Notes under the pieces: model-generated | What the model was told of the DNA's origin: nothing | The model's input: the letters and a program-made list of their open reading frames with translations, nothing else | Databases searched by the model: none | Made by a program: the position numbers and the translations under genes | Part shown: piece by piece, positions 1 to 8,084 of the stretch | How positions within the stretch are numbered: the stretch's first letter is position 1 | Layout of the letters: each line of letters begins with the position of its first letter | Source: Euperipatoides rowelli | Lineage: Eukaryota > Onychophora > Udeonychophora > Euonychophora > Peripatopsidae | Assembly (NCBI GenBank): GCA_003024985.2 | Contig: PXIH01S0022741.1 | DNA: 12,566 bases | Strand: one strand, 5' to 3'

Positions 1-1540
1 ATATATTAATATTATGACTGACAATATAAAATTGATGCATTTAGGAAGTACATATCCTGTTCTTTATAGTGATATTAAAATTTTTGACTAAATCTTCAAA
101 AATAGTATCATAACAGGTCAATAAAAATATTTATGGTAGCTTCGGCCAAATTTCACTTTTCACTCTAGACATACTTAGGCACCATTGGGTTAAGATAACA
201 TGTAATAGAAGAGTTATTTTGATAGTTAAAACTATCACTTTAGCAATTCATCAAAATAGTATTGATTCTAGCAAACATTTTAGTCCTATCAATTGATTAA
301 TTTAGTTTATTTGGTGTTAAATTGTTTCTGTCTGATCATGAAAATATTTTTGAGTTTCAGCAAAAACTTGTGAAAATTCAATCATATCTTTATCGTGATA
401 ATATCCTTCATATCTTTGGTGCTAACCACAAAAATTTCAATTGTCTTTGTTCAAAAATCAGTCAGCATAGTCACAATCCTTCTTCATCTTTATTTCCCTG
501 AACTATAGTTGGGGGGGGGGGGGGAGAGGAGTGCAACCTAGATCAGAAATAATAGTAGATGGAATATGATGTCATTAGATAAACTTCCTGGATATCACAT
601 AATTTCGGGCAACATGGGCTTACGAAATCCAAGATCCAATTGCGGACTATGATCTACTGTTGTTATTTTTCTTTTTCACATTTATTTGTACCTTCACATA
701 ATAGATGATTTTCCATGTCATTACTGAATAAAGAGATAAAAATAAATACAATCAGTAAAATAAATTACTTAAATAGGAAATAATAGCATACTTAGATCAT
801 AAATAATGAGGTTATGTACATATATCAGTCTTTTGTTACATTTAATGAATCTATTTAGTTTAGTTTATACGTACTTGCCATTTTATTTATCTATTTGAAC
901 AGTTTAAATTTTTTGAAATATGGTGATGTATTACTTTTCACAGGCAACTCTGTTTCTCGCTATTTTAGATGTAACTTGCCCTAAGAAAAATTAAGTTCTG
1001 CAATCCCAATATTAATATGCTAGGAAAAGGATCCTTAGGAGATACATTTTATCAACATTTATAGATGAATTTATTTATTATCTTGAAGATTTAAGTGCAT
1101 CTTATTGTTTATACAGTTTGTTCTTCAATCCTTACGAATGACAAGAATAAAAAAAAACTAAATATTAAAGAGAGGTGACTCCAACAACAAGGTTTAGACT
1201 TACGCTGCCAACATTATTGAGGCGTTTACTGTATTTAATTTCATTTCACAATAATAATTAATTACAACAAAAAAAATTGTTAATCTCCAGTTATAACAAT
1301 TTAATAACATTTTTAAACTATAACAGAATTTAAAATGAACGTTAGAGCTGGGTGATTAAATCGAGTATTCAATTTAATAGAGTAATCTCTAGCCCAATTA
1401 TTCTTAAATGTCTTTATACAACTTAATCGATTACTCAATTGTTGTCAGCTTTACATTAACATTAAAATTTAAAAGCATCTTGTATTGAATTTGTTGCTTT
1501 TTTCCCTAAACTTCGATTAAAATAATCATTATTGTTTTTT
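1..1540. other. AT-rich non-coding stretch
   Basis: I see no gene, RNA gene or transposon end that I can support here. The stretch is AT-rich with short A/T runs and a G14 homopolymer at 511-524 followed by a purine-rich tail. Around 600-660 the composition is a little less AT-rich, but every frame is stopped within a few dozen codons. At 1345-1440 there are several short ATTAATCG-like words and the string agagctgggtgatt. That string recalls the ends of some hAT-type MITEs, but I found no matching right end. Confidence 0.6.
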
Positions 1541-1543
1541 TAA

Positions 1544-1559
1544 AAAAAAGCAGTCTATT
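1544..1559. repeat. Target-site duplication, left copy
   Basis: This 16-bp sequence is identical to 1809-1824. Its left end is an A run, so the insertion site was A-rich, which suits LINE endonuclease nicking. The minus-strand A-rich tail of the inserted piece abuts this copy. Confidence 0.6.
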
Positions 1560-1808
1560 TTTTTTTTAAAAAAAATAAATTTCCTCTCCAAGAAGAGAAG
1601 AAATGTACCGTATTTTTTTATTGTTACTTAAATTACACTTATAATTGACTATATAATATCTGATTGAAACACTAAATACAGGTTCCTTTGATGTTACAAG
1701 GGCAGCGTACTTGGAAAACCCGAGGCGAGCTGTTAAAGCTAGGGGAAAAAACCGTTCCTTAACTGCCCAAGCCAAGGCGCAAACATGTACACCTCAGCAT
1801 ATGTCTTC

Positions 1809-1824
1809 AAAAAAGCAGTCTATT
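1809..1824. repeat. Target-site duplication, right copy
   Basis: This is the exact partner of 1544-1559. It marks the 5' end of the inserted piece when read on the minus strand. Confidence 0.6.
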
Positions 1825-1969
1825 AATATAAATGTTAATATAAATAGTATTGTAAATTTACTACCTGTCATAATTTTAATTTTCTTTTGAAAGAAGTGAA
1901 TTAGACCAAATCATTAAAATCAGCACTTATTTTAGCCATTTAATATTTTGATAACGTTAAATTTTATCT

Positions 1970-2370
1970 TTTTAAAAGTCCACATTTGATCTCGCTTTTC
2001 ATAGTTTCTGAGATAATTATTGTGAAATCATTAATTGTAAATTAAATTCTTAATAATCAGAACCTTTTTTTTTAAATGCATATTTGATATTCATTAATCG
2101 GAAGATCTTGTTTCTTACTAGAGTTCACGTTGTTCCTGAGATAATTGCCATAATAATCGTTAATCGAATTATTAATCAGAACTTTTTTTTTACACATGCA
2201 TTAATTTAATCGTTTTTCATAGTTTGTGAGAAAACTGCAATGAATCAAAAATTTAATTCTTAATAATCGGAACCTTTTTTTTTTTTTTTCAAACATGTAA
2301 TTTGTAGGTTAGCTAATTGTTTGTCGTAGTTTACGAGATAATCACAGTGAAGCTTTTTTTTTTTTTTAAA
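1970..2370. repeat. Degenerate tandem repeat, four to five units of roughly 80-120 bp
   Basis: A composite unit recurs in the same order: a T run, a word like aaatgcat or acatg, an attaatcg-like word, 'catagtttctgagataat', and then 'ttcttaataatcagaacc' leading into the next T run. The 'gag(a)taa' word recurs near 2010, 2138, 2228 and 2335. The 'aatcagaac' or 'aatcggaac' word recurs near 2056, 2176 and 2266. Spacing is uneven because the T runs and inner segments differ in length. The copies have diverged and none looks coding. It could be a decayed minisatellite or an internally repeated piece of a MITE. Confidence 0.6.
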
Positions 2371-2427
2371 TGTCCATTTCAATCAAAGAAATTGGAAGTA
2401 CTTCCAATGTCTGATTTGAAATAGACA
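2371..2427. repeat. 57-bp imperfect palindrome
   Basis: Arms at 2371-2399 and 2400-2427 are complementary apart from a few mismatches. They meet with no loop at the perfect core ggaagtacttcc (2394-2405). The left arm joins the last T-run unit of the tandem array, so the palindrome may be an inverted joint of that repeat. Such a loop-free palindrome could extrude as a cruciform, but nothing shows a function. Confidence 0.65.
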
Positions 2428-2977
2428 ATTTAACTAATTTTTATTTCAATTTTAAGACTGTTCTCTAATATTTATTTAGTAATGAAATAATTTTTATTAA
2501 AATCCTAACATTTTCAATCAAGTAAACTGAGGAAATGACAACCGGCTAAACAGCCAGACTCAGACTTCAGGTAATAACAAAATAAAACTATATAAGCTAC
2601 TCTGAACCAAAATAAACTGACTTAACCATGAATAAAAAAAACATACTGTATAATTTTTTTTGCAGGGTTAACAAGATCTTCCCAATTTTTTTTTTTTGGG
2701 GGGAGATGGGATAATCTAACAAACATAATTTATTAAAAAAATAAAACAGTACCAAGTTAAAATCAAATCAAATAATTAGAAATTTTCTAATATAGTGTAA
2801 TTAGTAGTTAGATGTNTAGACTGTTGTAACTTTTAATTCAATGAAATTAAAAATTAAAATTTTTAATAATTGTATCATTTTATTTATTTTTTAGATTGTA
2901 AGCTTTGAATATACTGTAATTGTTGACTTGCACATTTATTGTTTGCTTTCATAGTAAACAGTTGAAATAGGCTTTAC
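2428..2977. other. AT-rich non-coding stretch
   Basis: I see no gene here. It contains a T12G6 homopolymer junction at 2686-2703 and one ambiguous base at 2816. Frames are stopped throughout. Confidence 0.6.
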
Positions 2978-3210
2978 GGCAATATTCCAGTTTACATCCC
3001 CCCCCCCCCCCCCAAAAAAAAGATTGACTTGTCAGAAAAGTAATATCAATAAAAATCTATTCAAAAGGGGTTATTGCAACTTTTGATTATCCTAGGGTTG
3101 AGGAATAGTGGATTTCACACATAGTTAGGGTTCAGGGTAAGGTTAAGGTTAGGACTGTAATAAAAGATGTATGCGGCCATCTTGGGGGAAATGTAAACTG
3201 GAATATTGCC
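2978..3210. mobile_element. Short MITE, hAT-like by its 8-bp duplications
   Basis: The left end ggcaatattccagtttacat (2978-2997) is the exact reverse complement of 3191-3210. The flanks are ggctttac (2970-2977) and ggctttcc (3211-3218), an 8-bp duplication with one mismatch, the length typical of hAT transposons. The 233-bp body is too short to encode a transposase, so it is non-autonomous. The centre holds 'ttagggttcagggtaaggttaaggttagg', a G/T-rich near-repeat. The TIR can be extended by one base each side (c at 2977, g at 3211), which makes the exact duplication boundary ambiguous. The ends lack the usual hAT CA(G) start, so the family is an inference from duplication length only. Confidence 0.75.
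2998..3021 (+). repeat. C16A8 homopolymer inside the left TIR of the MITE
   Basis: Sixteen C residues (2998-3013) are followed by eight A residues (3014-3021) and then GAT. The right arm, read inverted, has TTCCCCCAAGAT at the matching place. The long runs therefore look like slippage growth of a short CCCCCAA already present in the terminal repeat. Confidence 0.6.
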
Positions 3211-3381
3211 GGCTTTCCCAAAAGATAAATATGATTTTACTAAACTGACTGTAATATTAGAAACCTCCTAATTGAAATATAAAAATATTAACCCCTAACT
3301 AGTATAAAAAAAGCCTTTATAGATTTAACAATAAAAATGAAAAACAAAAAAACTTACGTTAAAAAAACAATGGATTGTTAG

Positions 3382-3525
3382 CTGCTTCTTATCTTCGGAT
3401 GGCTGGAAGGAAGTAAGAAAAAGTTCTGGTTGCATAAGCCTAATGTGGTACTGCGGAGAAAAGAATATGTTAAAGATAAAAGGAAAACATTGGACAAAAT
3501 CCATTCTTTAAGGTTACAAATTTGA
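3382..3525 (+). other. Short unrecognised basic open frame
   Basis: A 47-codon open frame follows an AG (gattgttag) and ends in TGA. The encoded peptide is rich in K and R, with the segment KKKFWLHKPNVVLRRKEYVK near its middle. There is no ATG at its start, so as a gene piece it would have to be an exon. I do not recognise it. It lies about 1.2 kb upstream of the retroelement protease, where gag would be expected, but it shows no gag motif such as a CCHC knuckle. It may well be a chance frame. Confidence 0.15.
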
Positions 3526-3779
3526 AGTTAATAAGGCCAGTGTTATTGTAAAAATTAAATATTCAAAAGTGGCGAATTGTGCACATGCAACTGTTAGAAT
3601 GTAATGTCAAGTGTGAAAAATCTTTCTAATATTCTTTATTAATGCTTGCACGGTATACCGAGTGAAGTCGAAACTTGATTAGAAGGAGAAAGATGAATTA
3701 GCCGGAGGTCTTGCTAGGGGTACTGGAGTTAATTACTTGAAAATGGGTTTACTGCATTATTATTCTCTAGATTGCTGGA

Positions 3780-3878
3780 TCATAAATATGTCTTCTGGTT
3801 ATCCCAGGCTGAAGAGAGTTGTTCCTCAGATATATCTGCTACCATTTCCTCTATGTCCTCATCAGACACATTAGGCAT
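3780..3878 (-). CDS. Possible acidic micro-ORF, unknown
   Basis: A 32-codon minus-strand ORF starts at an ATG (3878-3876) and ends at TGA. It is strikingly acidic at the start (MPNVSDEDIEEMVADISEEQ) and contains one W. A GTAGCA directly after an internal ATG could serve as a weak splice donor, so it might be a first exon rather than a complete reading frame. I recognise no family. The base composition is less AT-rich than the surroundings, which is mild support, but a chance frame is quite possible. Confidence 0.2.
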   Translation of the reverse strand: MPNVSDEDIEEMVADISEEQLSSAWDNQKTYL

Positions 3879-4242
3879 GATTGATTATTAAAAAAATAAT
3901 GTTTCGAAAAAAGGTTATATTGCTTGAATAGTAATATTCTTGCAGGAAAACTATAAGATCTTATTTAAGACTGTTTGTTCAGACAAGTCGACACTTGACT
4001 TGTCCTTGAAATACAATAGAGCTTCTTATCAGAATCAATACTTCAGAAAGGTCAAATCAAGGAAAAAAGTTTTTGTCATCCTTCTCCCCTAGCAGAGGAT
4101 CGGAGTTGTCAGTCAATATTAACTCATTTCCATAATTTCTTAACTCCTACTTTTTGTAAGTGGTAAAATTCAATCACAAGGGCTAAAATGTAGTTGAAAA
4201 GGTTATAGGTACTAAATTCTCTATTGACTAGACCAATTAAAA
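3879..4242. other. Non-coding stretch before the retroelement
   Basis: I find no frame, repeat or transposon end that I can support. In particular, no sequence here matches the region after the pol remnant (8085 onward), so it does not supply a 5' LTR. Confidence 0.4.
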
Positions 4243-4431
4243 TTAAATTGGCACTTTATTTAAATGATTAAAATATCCATCAAAGATTCTGAGTGGCCTT
4301 TCTTGGTAAAGTTTGTCTGGAAAAATCCATACAACACTGGTCAGAACTGGATTTATGCAGAGGGGATCCTTTGTTAAGGGATTAAAACTCCTAGCAGGGA
4401 CTCCGTTAAAGAACAAATGAAAACTTCTCAT
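4243..4431 (-). other. 62-codon minus-strand open frame, unknown
   Basis: This frame has a genuine ATG start, ordinary amino-acid composition (for example NPLTKDPLCINPVLTSVVW) and a TAA stop. I do not recognise it. The plus strand also keeps a frame of about 38 codons over part of the same bases, so coding strand is uncertain. It lies just upstream of the plus-strand retroelement protease. It could be a decayed gag shadow, a host exon or chance. Confidence 0.2.
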
Positions 4432-4772
4432 CTACATATTAAAATTTTAAATAAAGATATGTTTCCTAAATCTGTGGATGTATGAAATGTTAAATGATAT
4501 ATATGAAATAACTGATAGAGTAGTGTTTACATAAAAATAACTATAAATAAATACATACAATCTATAAAGCAGGCAGAATTATTTTTAAAAACCTTAAATT
4601 CCTGAAAGTAATCGTTAGGAGGTAATTAGACCTATGCATGTAGTTTAATGAAAATCAGAGTAAACTAGTATTGGACTTTTTGGAGATAATGAGGAGTACA
4701 CTATATATAGAGCTAGCACATGTGGATAGTGATCATTGGAAACATATCAACAAGTCACGATGATAACATTGA

Positions 4773-5202
4773 GTGTATATACAAGACAAAAATGTTAAGG
4801 AATATCATGATAAGCCCATAATTAACTTGACAGTATTAGGTCGCTCCATTAGAGCATTAATTGATACTGGGGCTCAGTTTTCTCTTCTAAATAATGATTT
4901 TACCATGGATTGTGATAAGATTGATTATGACTCTCCTGTTAGGATTATGCCACCTATCTCTGATCATCAAGTTCAAGCTCAGTGCCTTACTTGATATGGC
5001 AATAGGTAATACTAAGTTCACACACCAAACTTGTATTACTGCCTTAAGTAAATATGATTATTATGATCTCATAATTAGATACTACATGTTGACTAAATAT
5101 GCAGGGGTAATTGACACTGAAAGGGGAATTTTAAATATTAAATTAGCTGATCACATGAGGAGTAAAAAGGAAATAGAGAAGTTAAAGGCAAGGTTGGTGT
5201 AG
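4773..5202 (+). pseudogene. Retropepsin-like protease remnant
   Basis: The open frame from 4773 carries the aspartic protease active-site motif LIDTGAQFSLL, with the catalytic Asp codon at 4863-4865. It is preceded by the hydrophobic strand typical of retropepsins. The frame is lost near 4980-4994 and continues in another frame to a stop at 5200-5202. There the C-terminal signature of the family appears as DLIIRYYMLTKYAGVIDT, in place of the usual IxGxDFL-type block. Glycine and aspartate of that block are replaced by R and Y. In a live element this enzyme would process the Gag-Pol polyprotein inside the particle. There is no ATG start (the open frame begins at a GTG directly after a stop), as expected for an internal polyprotein piece. 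Confidence 0.85.
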
Positions 5203-5562
5203 ATCACTTCAATCCGATAACCATGATTCATCTATCAACCAATTAAATTATTACCTTAAGTTAGATGATTTAGAATTGTCTCGTTAACAAAGGGATAAAT
5301 TAGTTAACATCATTTGAAACAATAGTAATATATTAATTGAGGATGTCACTAAAATGATAGGAGCAAATCTTCATCCTTACAAAGCTAAGTTTCTATCTGA
5401 TCAAGATATTTACTAGAGACAATACCGCATGCCACATAATCTGTATGCCACCATCAGAAAAAGTCAGATTGGCTGGAGAAATCTGGTATAATTATCATAA
5501 CATGTTCTAATTGGTATATCCCAGCAAGGTTTTTAGAAAAAACCTCCTTCAACTGAAAGCAG
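5203..5562 (+). pseudogene. Decayed protease-RT linker and RT N-terminus
   Basis: This is interrupted coding sequence between protease and RT. Fragments that fit the family include a region resembling the spacer ahead of RT (LSR, stop, QRDKLVN near 5277-5310) and RQYRMPH near 5419-5440. The latter corresponds to the conserved QRPYRxP-type block just before the RT fingers. Several in-frame stops lie between them. Confidence 0.6.
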
Positions 5563-6185
5563 AATGGTCCTTGATCTGAAGAAAATTAATCAGCTTGTTG
5601 AAACTGTTAACTATCCTCTCATGTGTGTTGATGAAATAAATAAGAAGTTAGGGGGATCAAGGGTCTTTTTACCCTCAATCTCAACAATGGATATTTTAAT
5701 GTGAAGTTGCAAGAGAGTGTAAAAAACAGGTTTGTTTTTAGTGCTCTTTTTGGTAGGTACAGGATGGAGAGGCTTCCCTAAGGTCTGTCTACTAGTGTTT
5801 GATGGTTTCAGAAAAACATGAATGAGGCCTTGTTCAATGTCATCTTGGATGGTCACTGTATGCTGTTCCAAGTTGATGTAATAATTTTTACTCATGGCAA
5901 GAAAAAACACCTTAGAGTTCTTGATCTTATGCTGACGGCTTTAAACTAAATGTACATTGTGGTCAGACCCTCTAAGTGTGTTTTTAAGACATTATTGAAA
6001 TTTCTTTGGCATATCAGTAACCAAAATGGTGCTCGCCCGACAAATGACAATGTGGACGAAGTGAAGAACATTGGATGACTTGTATCCATCAAACAAATTA
6101 TAAGTTTTTTTGGGAATGGTAAATTTATACTAGGCATAATCGAGATTGCAGATCCTCTCAATCAGTTATTAAAAAAAATCTAATC
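5563..6185 (+). pseudogene. Reverse transcriptase remnant
   Basis: The block VLDLKKINQLV...NYPL (5567 onward) matches the Ty3/gypsy fingers region (DYRxLNxxT...YPLP). A frame change occurs at a T5 run (5666-5670), after which FTLNLNNGYFNV matches motif A, but the catalytic Asp is Asn (codon 5677-5679). Motif C is read as FQVDVIIF where YxDD-I-L-I-F is expected, so the first Asp of the pair is replaced by Val (codon 5872-5874). The thumb block QIISFFGNGKFILGI (6095-6140) corresponds to the usual LRSFLGxxxYYRRFI. Stops lie at 5779-5781, near 5808 and near 5946. The enzyme would copy element RNA into DNA; this copy cannot. Confidence 0.88.
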
Positions 6186-6660
6186 ACAAATTATTGTGGA
6201 ATAGTGAAGTTGAAGAGGCTTTCCTCTCTCTTAAGAAAAGGTTAATTGAATCACCTTTACTCATCTACCCTGATTTTAAAAAGGATTTCTTGGTGGAAAC
6301 TGATGCCAGTAGTATTGGCATTGGGGCAGTGCTTGAGAAACATAATGATGATGGGAGTCTCAACCCATTACATTCTGCAGCAGGAAACTTAATCTTGCAG
6401 AATGGCAGTACTTTGCAATTGAGAATTAAGCATTGGCCATAGTGTACACCTCGCTCAATTTAAGAACTCCACAAATGGTTATCAGATTATTCTCCAAATT
6501 GATCAAGATCTCTATCATATGTTTTCTAATTAAAAGACACTAATATGAGGCTTGTTAAGTGGATGTTGAAGGTGCAAGACAATAATTTGGCAATAGAGTA
6601 CCAGCCAGGAAAGTTCAATTTTATTGCTGATTGGCTATCTCATGCACACAGTAAAGAACT
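6186..6660 (+). pseudogene. RNase H domain remnant
   Basis: A mostly open segment carries EEAFLSLKKRLIESPLLIYP, the connection leading into RNase H. ETDASSIGIGAVLEKH follows, with the first catalytic Asp codon at 6302-6304 kept. HSAAGNL stands where YASRxL is typical. The frame is broken at 6440-6442 and again near 6530. The C-terminal signature IEYQPGKFNFIADWLS (about 6595-6643) matches the family's YxPGKxNxVADALS. In a live element this domain degrades the RNA of the RNA-DNA hybrid. Conservation by eye is better here than in RT. Confidence 0.88.
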
Positions 6661-7190
6661 TCCTCTAATAACTGCGGCTGCATGCCAGTTAAACGAAACT
6701 TTGTCAATTGACAAAATAATTTAGAGTCAATGAAGAGATCAAAATTGTAACAAAAAAATTGAGAAATTAAAGAAGGGCAAAATTGAGGATAGTGAATTCA
6801 GTCTTGATGAGGTTGGCATTTTGCTCAAGCATGTAATCACTTCACATTTTCATGGGTGGAAATAGAGGGTTGTTACTCCTGTTAAGTTATGTGACAGCAT
6901 TATGTCATTTTACCATGATGGACTTTCCGGGGGTCACTTAACAACTTCAATAACTCTATGGAAGACACAGTTAATGTTTACTTGGGATGGTATGGTGCAT
7001 GATATAAAGGAATATGTCAAAACATGTTTCAGTTGTCAAAGGAGAAGCATGAGTAGGAATATAACTCCACTTCAACTTATTATTCCTCATAAAGCTCCTA
7101 TGATAAGACTATCAGTCAATATCCTGGGACCTTTTACTCCACTAGGTGGTAGTACAAATATATCCTTGGCTGGGTTGATCATTTAAGCTG
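6661..7190 (+). pseudogene. Integrase zinc-binding (HHCC) domain and start of catalytic core
   Basis: After a damaged linker, the frame at 6902-7186 gives YHDGLSGGHL and then CFSCQRR. It keeps both His (codons 6914-6916 and 6935-6937) and both Cys (7025-7027 and 7034-7036) of the HHCC finger that binds viral-type DNA ends. The WDGM...DIKEYVKTC block matches WPGMxxDVxxYVxxC. The first core strand follows as VNILGPFTPLGG. The first catalytic Asp of the DDE triad (GWVDHL, codon 7177-7179) is read only after a frame change around 7150-7165. Confidence 0.88.
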
Positions 7191-7735
7191 TATAAAATTT
7201 GCTTCCCTTTTGAGAAATATTGAAGCCATAACAAATGGCAAATGACTATATCACAAACATATATCCTAGATATGGATAATCACTTGAGATTGCTTCTGAT
7301 TGGGGAAGTCAATTCACAGGGAATATGATGAAGAGTCTCTACCAAACATTAGGAATGAATGGGACTTGTGCAAGTCCATATAACCCTCAGAATAATGGGG
7401 TTACTGAAAGGATTAACTCTAAAATCCTGAATGTCCTTGCTCATATCTGTGAAAGTCATTATTCTAAGTGGGATGATTATCTCCATTTGTAGTTCAAAAT
7501 ATTAACAATTCTGTGCACACAAGTATTGGGATAGTCCTTTCTATATCTTTCATGGGTTTGACCAGATTCATCCTGATGTCCATATAGTCAAGGGAGATGA
7601 TCTGGGTGAGTACAATTGACCTGACTTCATATCCAAAATGTGAGAAAGAATTGGTAAGACTTGTGAGCAAGCATTTGAACAATTTTTAAACTCATCAATG
7701 ATGAATTGCGAACTTTAAGTCTCATATGGTGAAAT
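7191..7735 (+). pseudogene. Integrase catalytic core remnant (DDE)
   Basis: The second Asp lies in EIASDWGSQFTGN (codon 7298-7300). The catalytic Glu lies in NNGVTERINS (codon 7406-7408), with exactly 35 residues between, the canonical D35E spacing. The segment from about 7275 to 7488 is the longest well-conserved piece, including SPYNPQNNG. Stops lie at 7239-7241, 7275-7277 and 7488-7490. The C-terminal helices can still be followed past 7500 in alternating frames (NNSVHTSIG). The enzyme would insert the DNA copy into the host genome. All three catalytic positions survive although the frame does not. Confidence 0.88.
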
Positions 7736-8084
7736 TAAGGGAATTTAGACTGGGAGGTACAGTCCTGTGTCTCGATCCTTCTAGCTTTACTGGGAACAAT
7801 CATAAAATAAGACCATGTTACAAGGGACTATATAGAATAATGTTGAGATTAGGTACGTAAACTACAGAACTAGGAGTATTGCTGATCCCAGTGAAGTCAA
7901 AGATATTCATCTTAATAAAATCAAACAGTATTTTTTTAGAAAAAGTCTTGATGACAGGAATAAAAAGGATAAGCTTAATCTAGATTCCTTTAAAGATGAA
8001 AGAGATTATATTAATGATTCTGGCGTTTCTCATTCCACACATGGATATGCTACGAGGAGTGTTGCAAATAGATTACTGCTGTAA
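7736..8084 (+). pseudogene. Integrase C-terminal domain and pol tail
   Basis: VKLREFRLGGTVLCLDP (from about 7728) and CYKGLYRIM match the usual KLRxFxVGDxVL...GPYxI barrel of gypsy integrases. After a frame change near 7850, the final open stretch (7836-8084, 82 codons) contains DIHLNKIKQYF, the counterpart of the VHVNRLKPY block. It then has a charged tail and a terminal GYATRSVANRLLL before TAA. No chromodomain is visible. The tail is the longest undamaged stretch at this end and fixes the C-terminus of pol. Confidence 0.75.

Larger units (their letters stand above)
1544..1824 (-). mobile_element. Short retroposon candidate (SINE-like or retrocopy) with 16-bp target-site duplications
   Basis: A perfect 16-bp direct repeat, aaaaaagcagtctatt, lies at 1544-1559 and again at 1809-1824 and brackets about 250 bp. 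Read on the minus strand, the insert begins with a segment of clearly higher GC (about 1690-1800), becomes AT-rich, and ends in an A-rich stretch directly against the repeat. This is the layout expected of an LINE-mobilised retroposon: 5' head, body, A-rich tail and target-site duplication. A gggcag/ctgccc pair (1700-1705 and 1763-1768) could form a stem in the head. I could not fit convincing Pol III A and B boxes, so tRNA ancestry is not shown. A minus-strand frame of about 69 codons crosses it without an ATG start and resembles no protein I know. A truncated mRNA retrocopy is the main alternative. I see the repeat and the tail; the class is inferred. Confidence 0.55.
4773..8084 (+). mobile_element. 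Relic of a Ty3/gypsy-type LTR retrotransposon (pol only)
   Basis: The recognisable domain order is protease, reverse transcriptase, RNase H, integrase zinc finger, integrase core and integrase C-terminal domain. This order separates Ty3/gypsy elements from Ty1/copia, where integrase precedes RT. No stretch longer than about 100 codons stays open. Stops and frame changes are spread over the whole 3.3 kb, so the copy is old and inactive. I looked for LTRs by comparing 3300-4770 with 8085-8713 and saw no repeat. I also saw no primer-binding site, no polypurine tract and no CCHC gag knuckle. The element is therefore truncated, or its ends have decayed beyond reading by eye. The last pol codons end cleanly at TAA 8082-8084. 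Confidence 0.9.

Noticed and set aside
511-524. G14 tract as a G-quadruplex or regulatory site
   Set aside because: It is a single homopolymer with no spaced G runs, so slippage growth explains it. Its length may also be a sequencing artefact.
1345-1440. hAT-MITE-like start (agctgggtgatt) with ATTAATCG words
   Set aside because: No matching right end or flanking duplication could be found, so I do not call an element.
1566-1775. 69-codon minus-strand open frame inside the retroposon candidate
   Set aside because: It starts at TTG rather than ATG, its C-terminal half is A/T-driven, and it fits no known protein. It is better explained as chance openness across a retroposed sequence.
3120-3155. 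Telomere-like TTAGGG words inside the small MITE
   Set aside because: Only two or three irregular copies occur, mixed with AAGGTT. They are part of the MITE body and not an interstitial telomere array.
4894-4980. Start of the 102-codon plus-strand frame as a separate gene
   Set aside because: Its first part is out of frame with the protease motif. Only the part after about 4980 continues the protease, so it is a frameshift, not a second gene.
5611-6161. Minus-strand open frames of 99 and 71 codons across the RT region
   Set aside because: The plus strand carries unmistakable RT motifs here, so these are antisense shadows.
7494-7682. Minus-strand open frame across the integrase end
   Set aside because: It overlaps the plus-strand integrase core and C-terminal helices and has no independent support.
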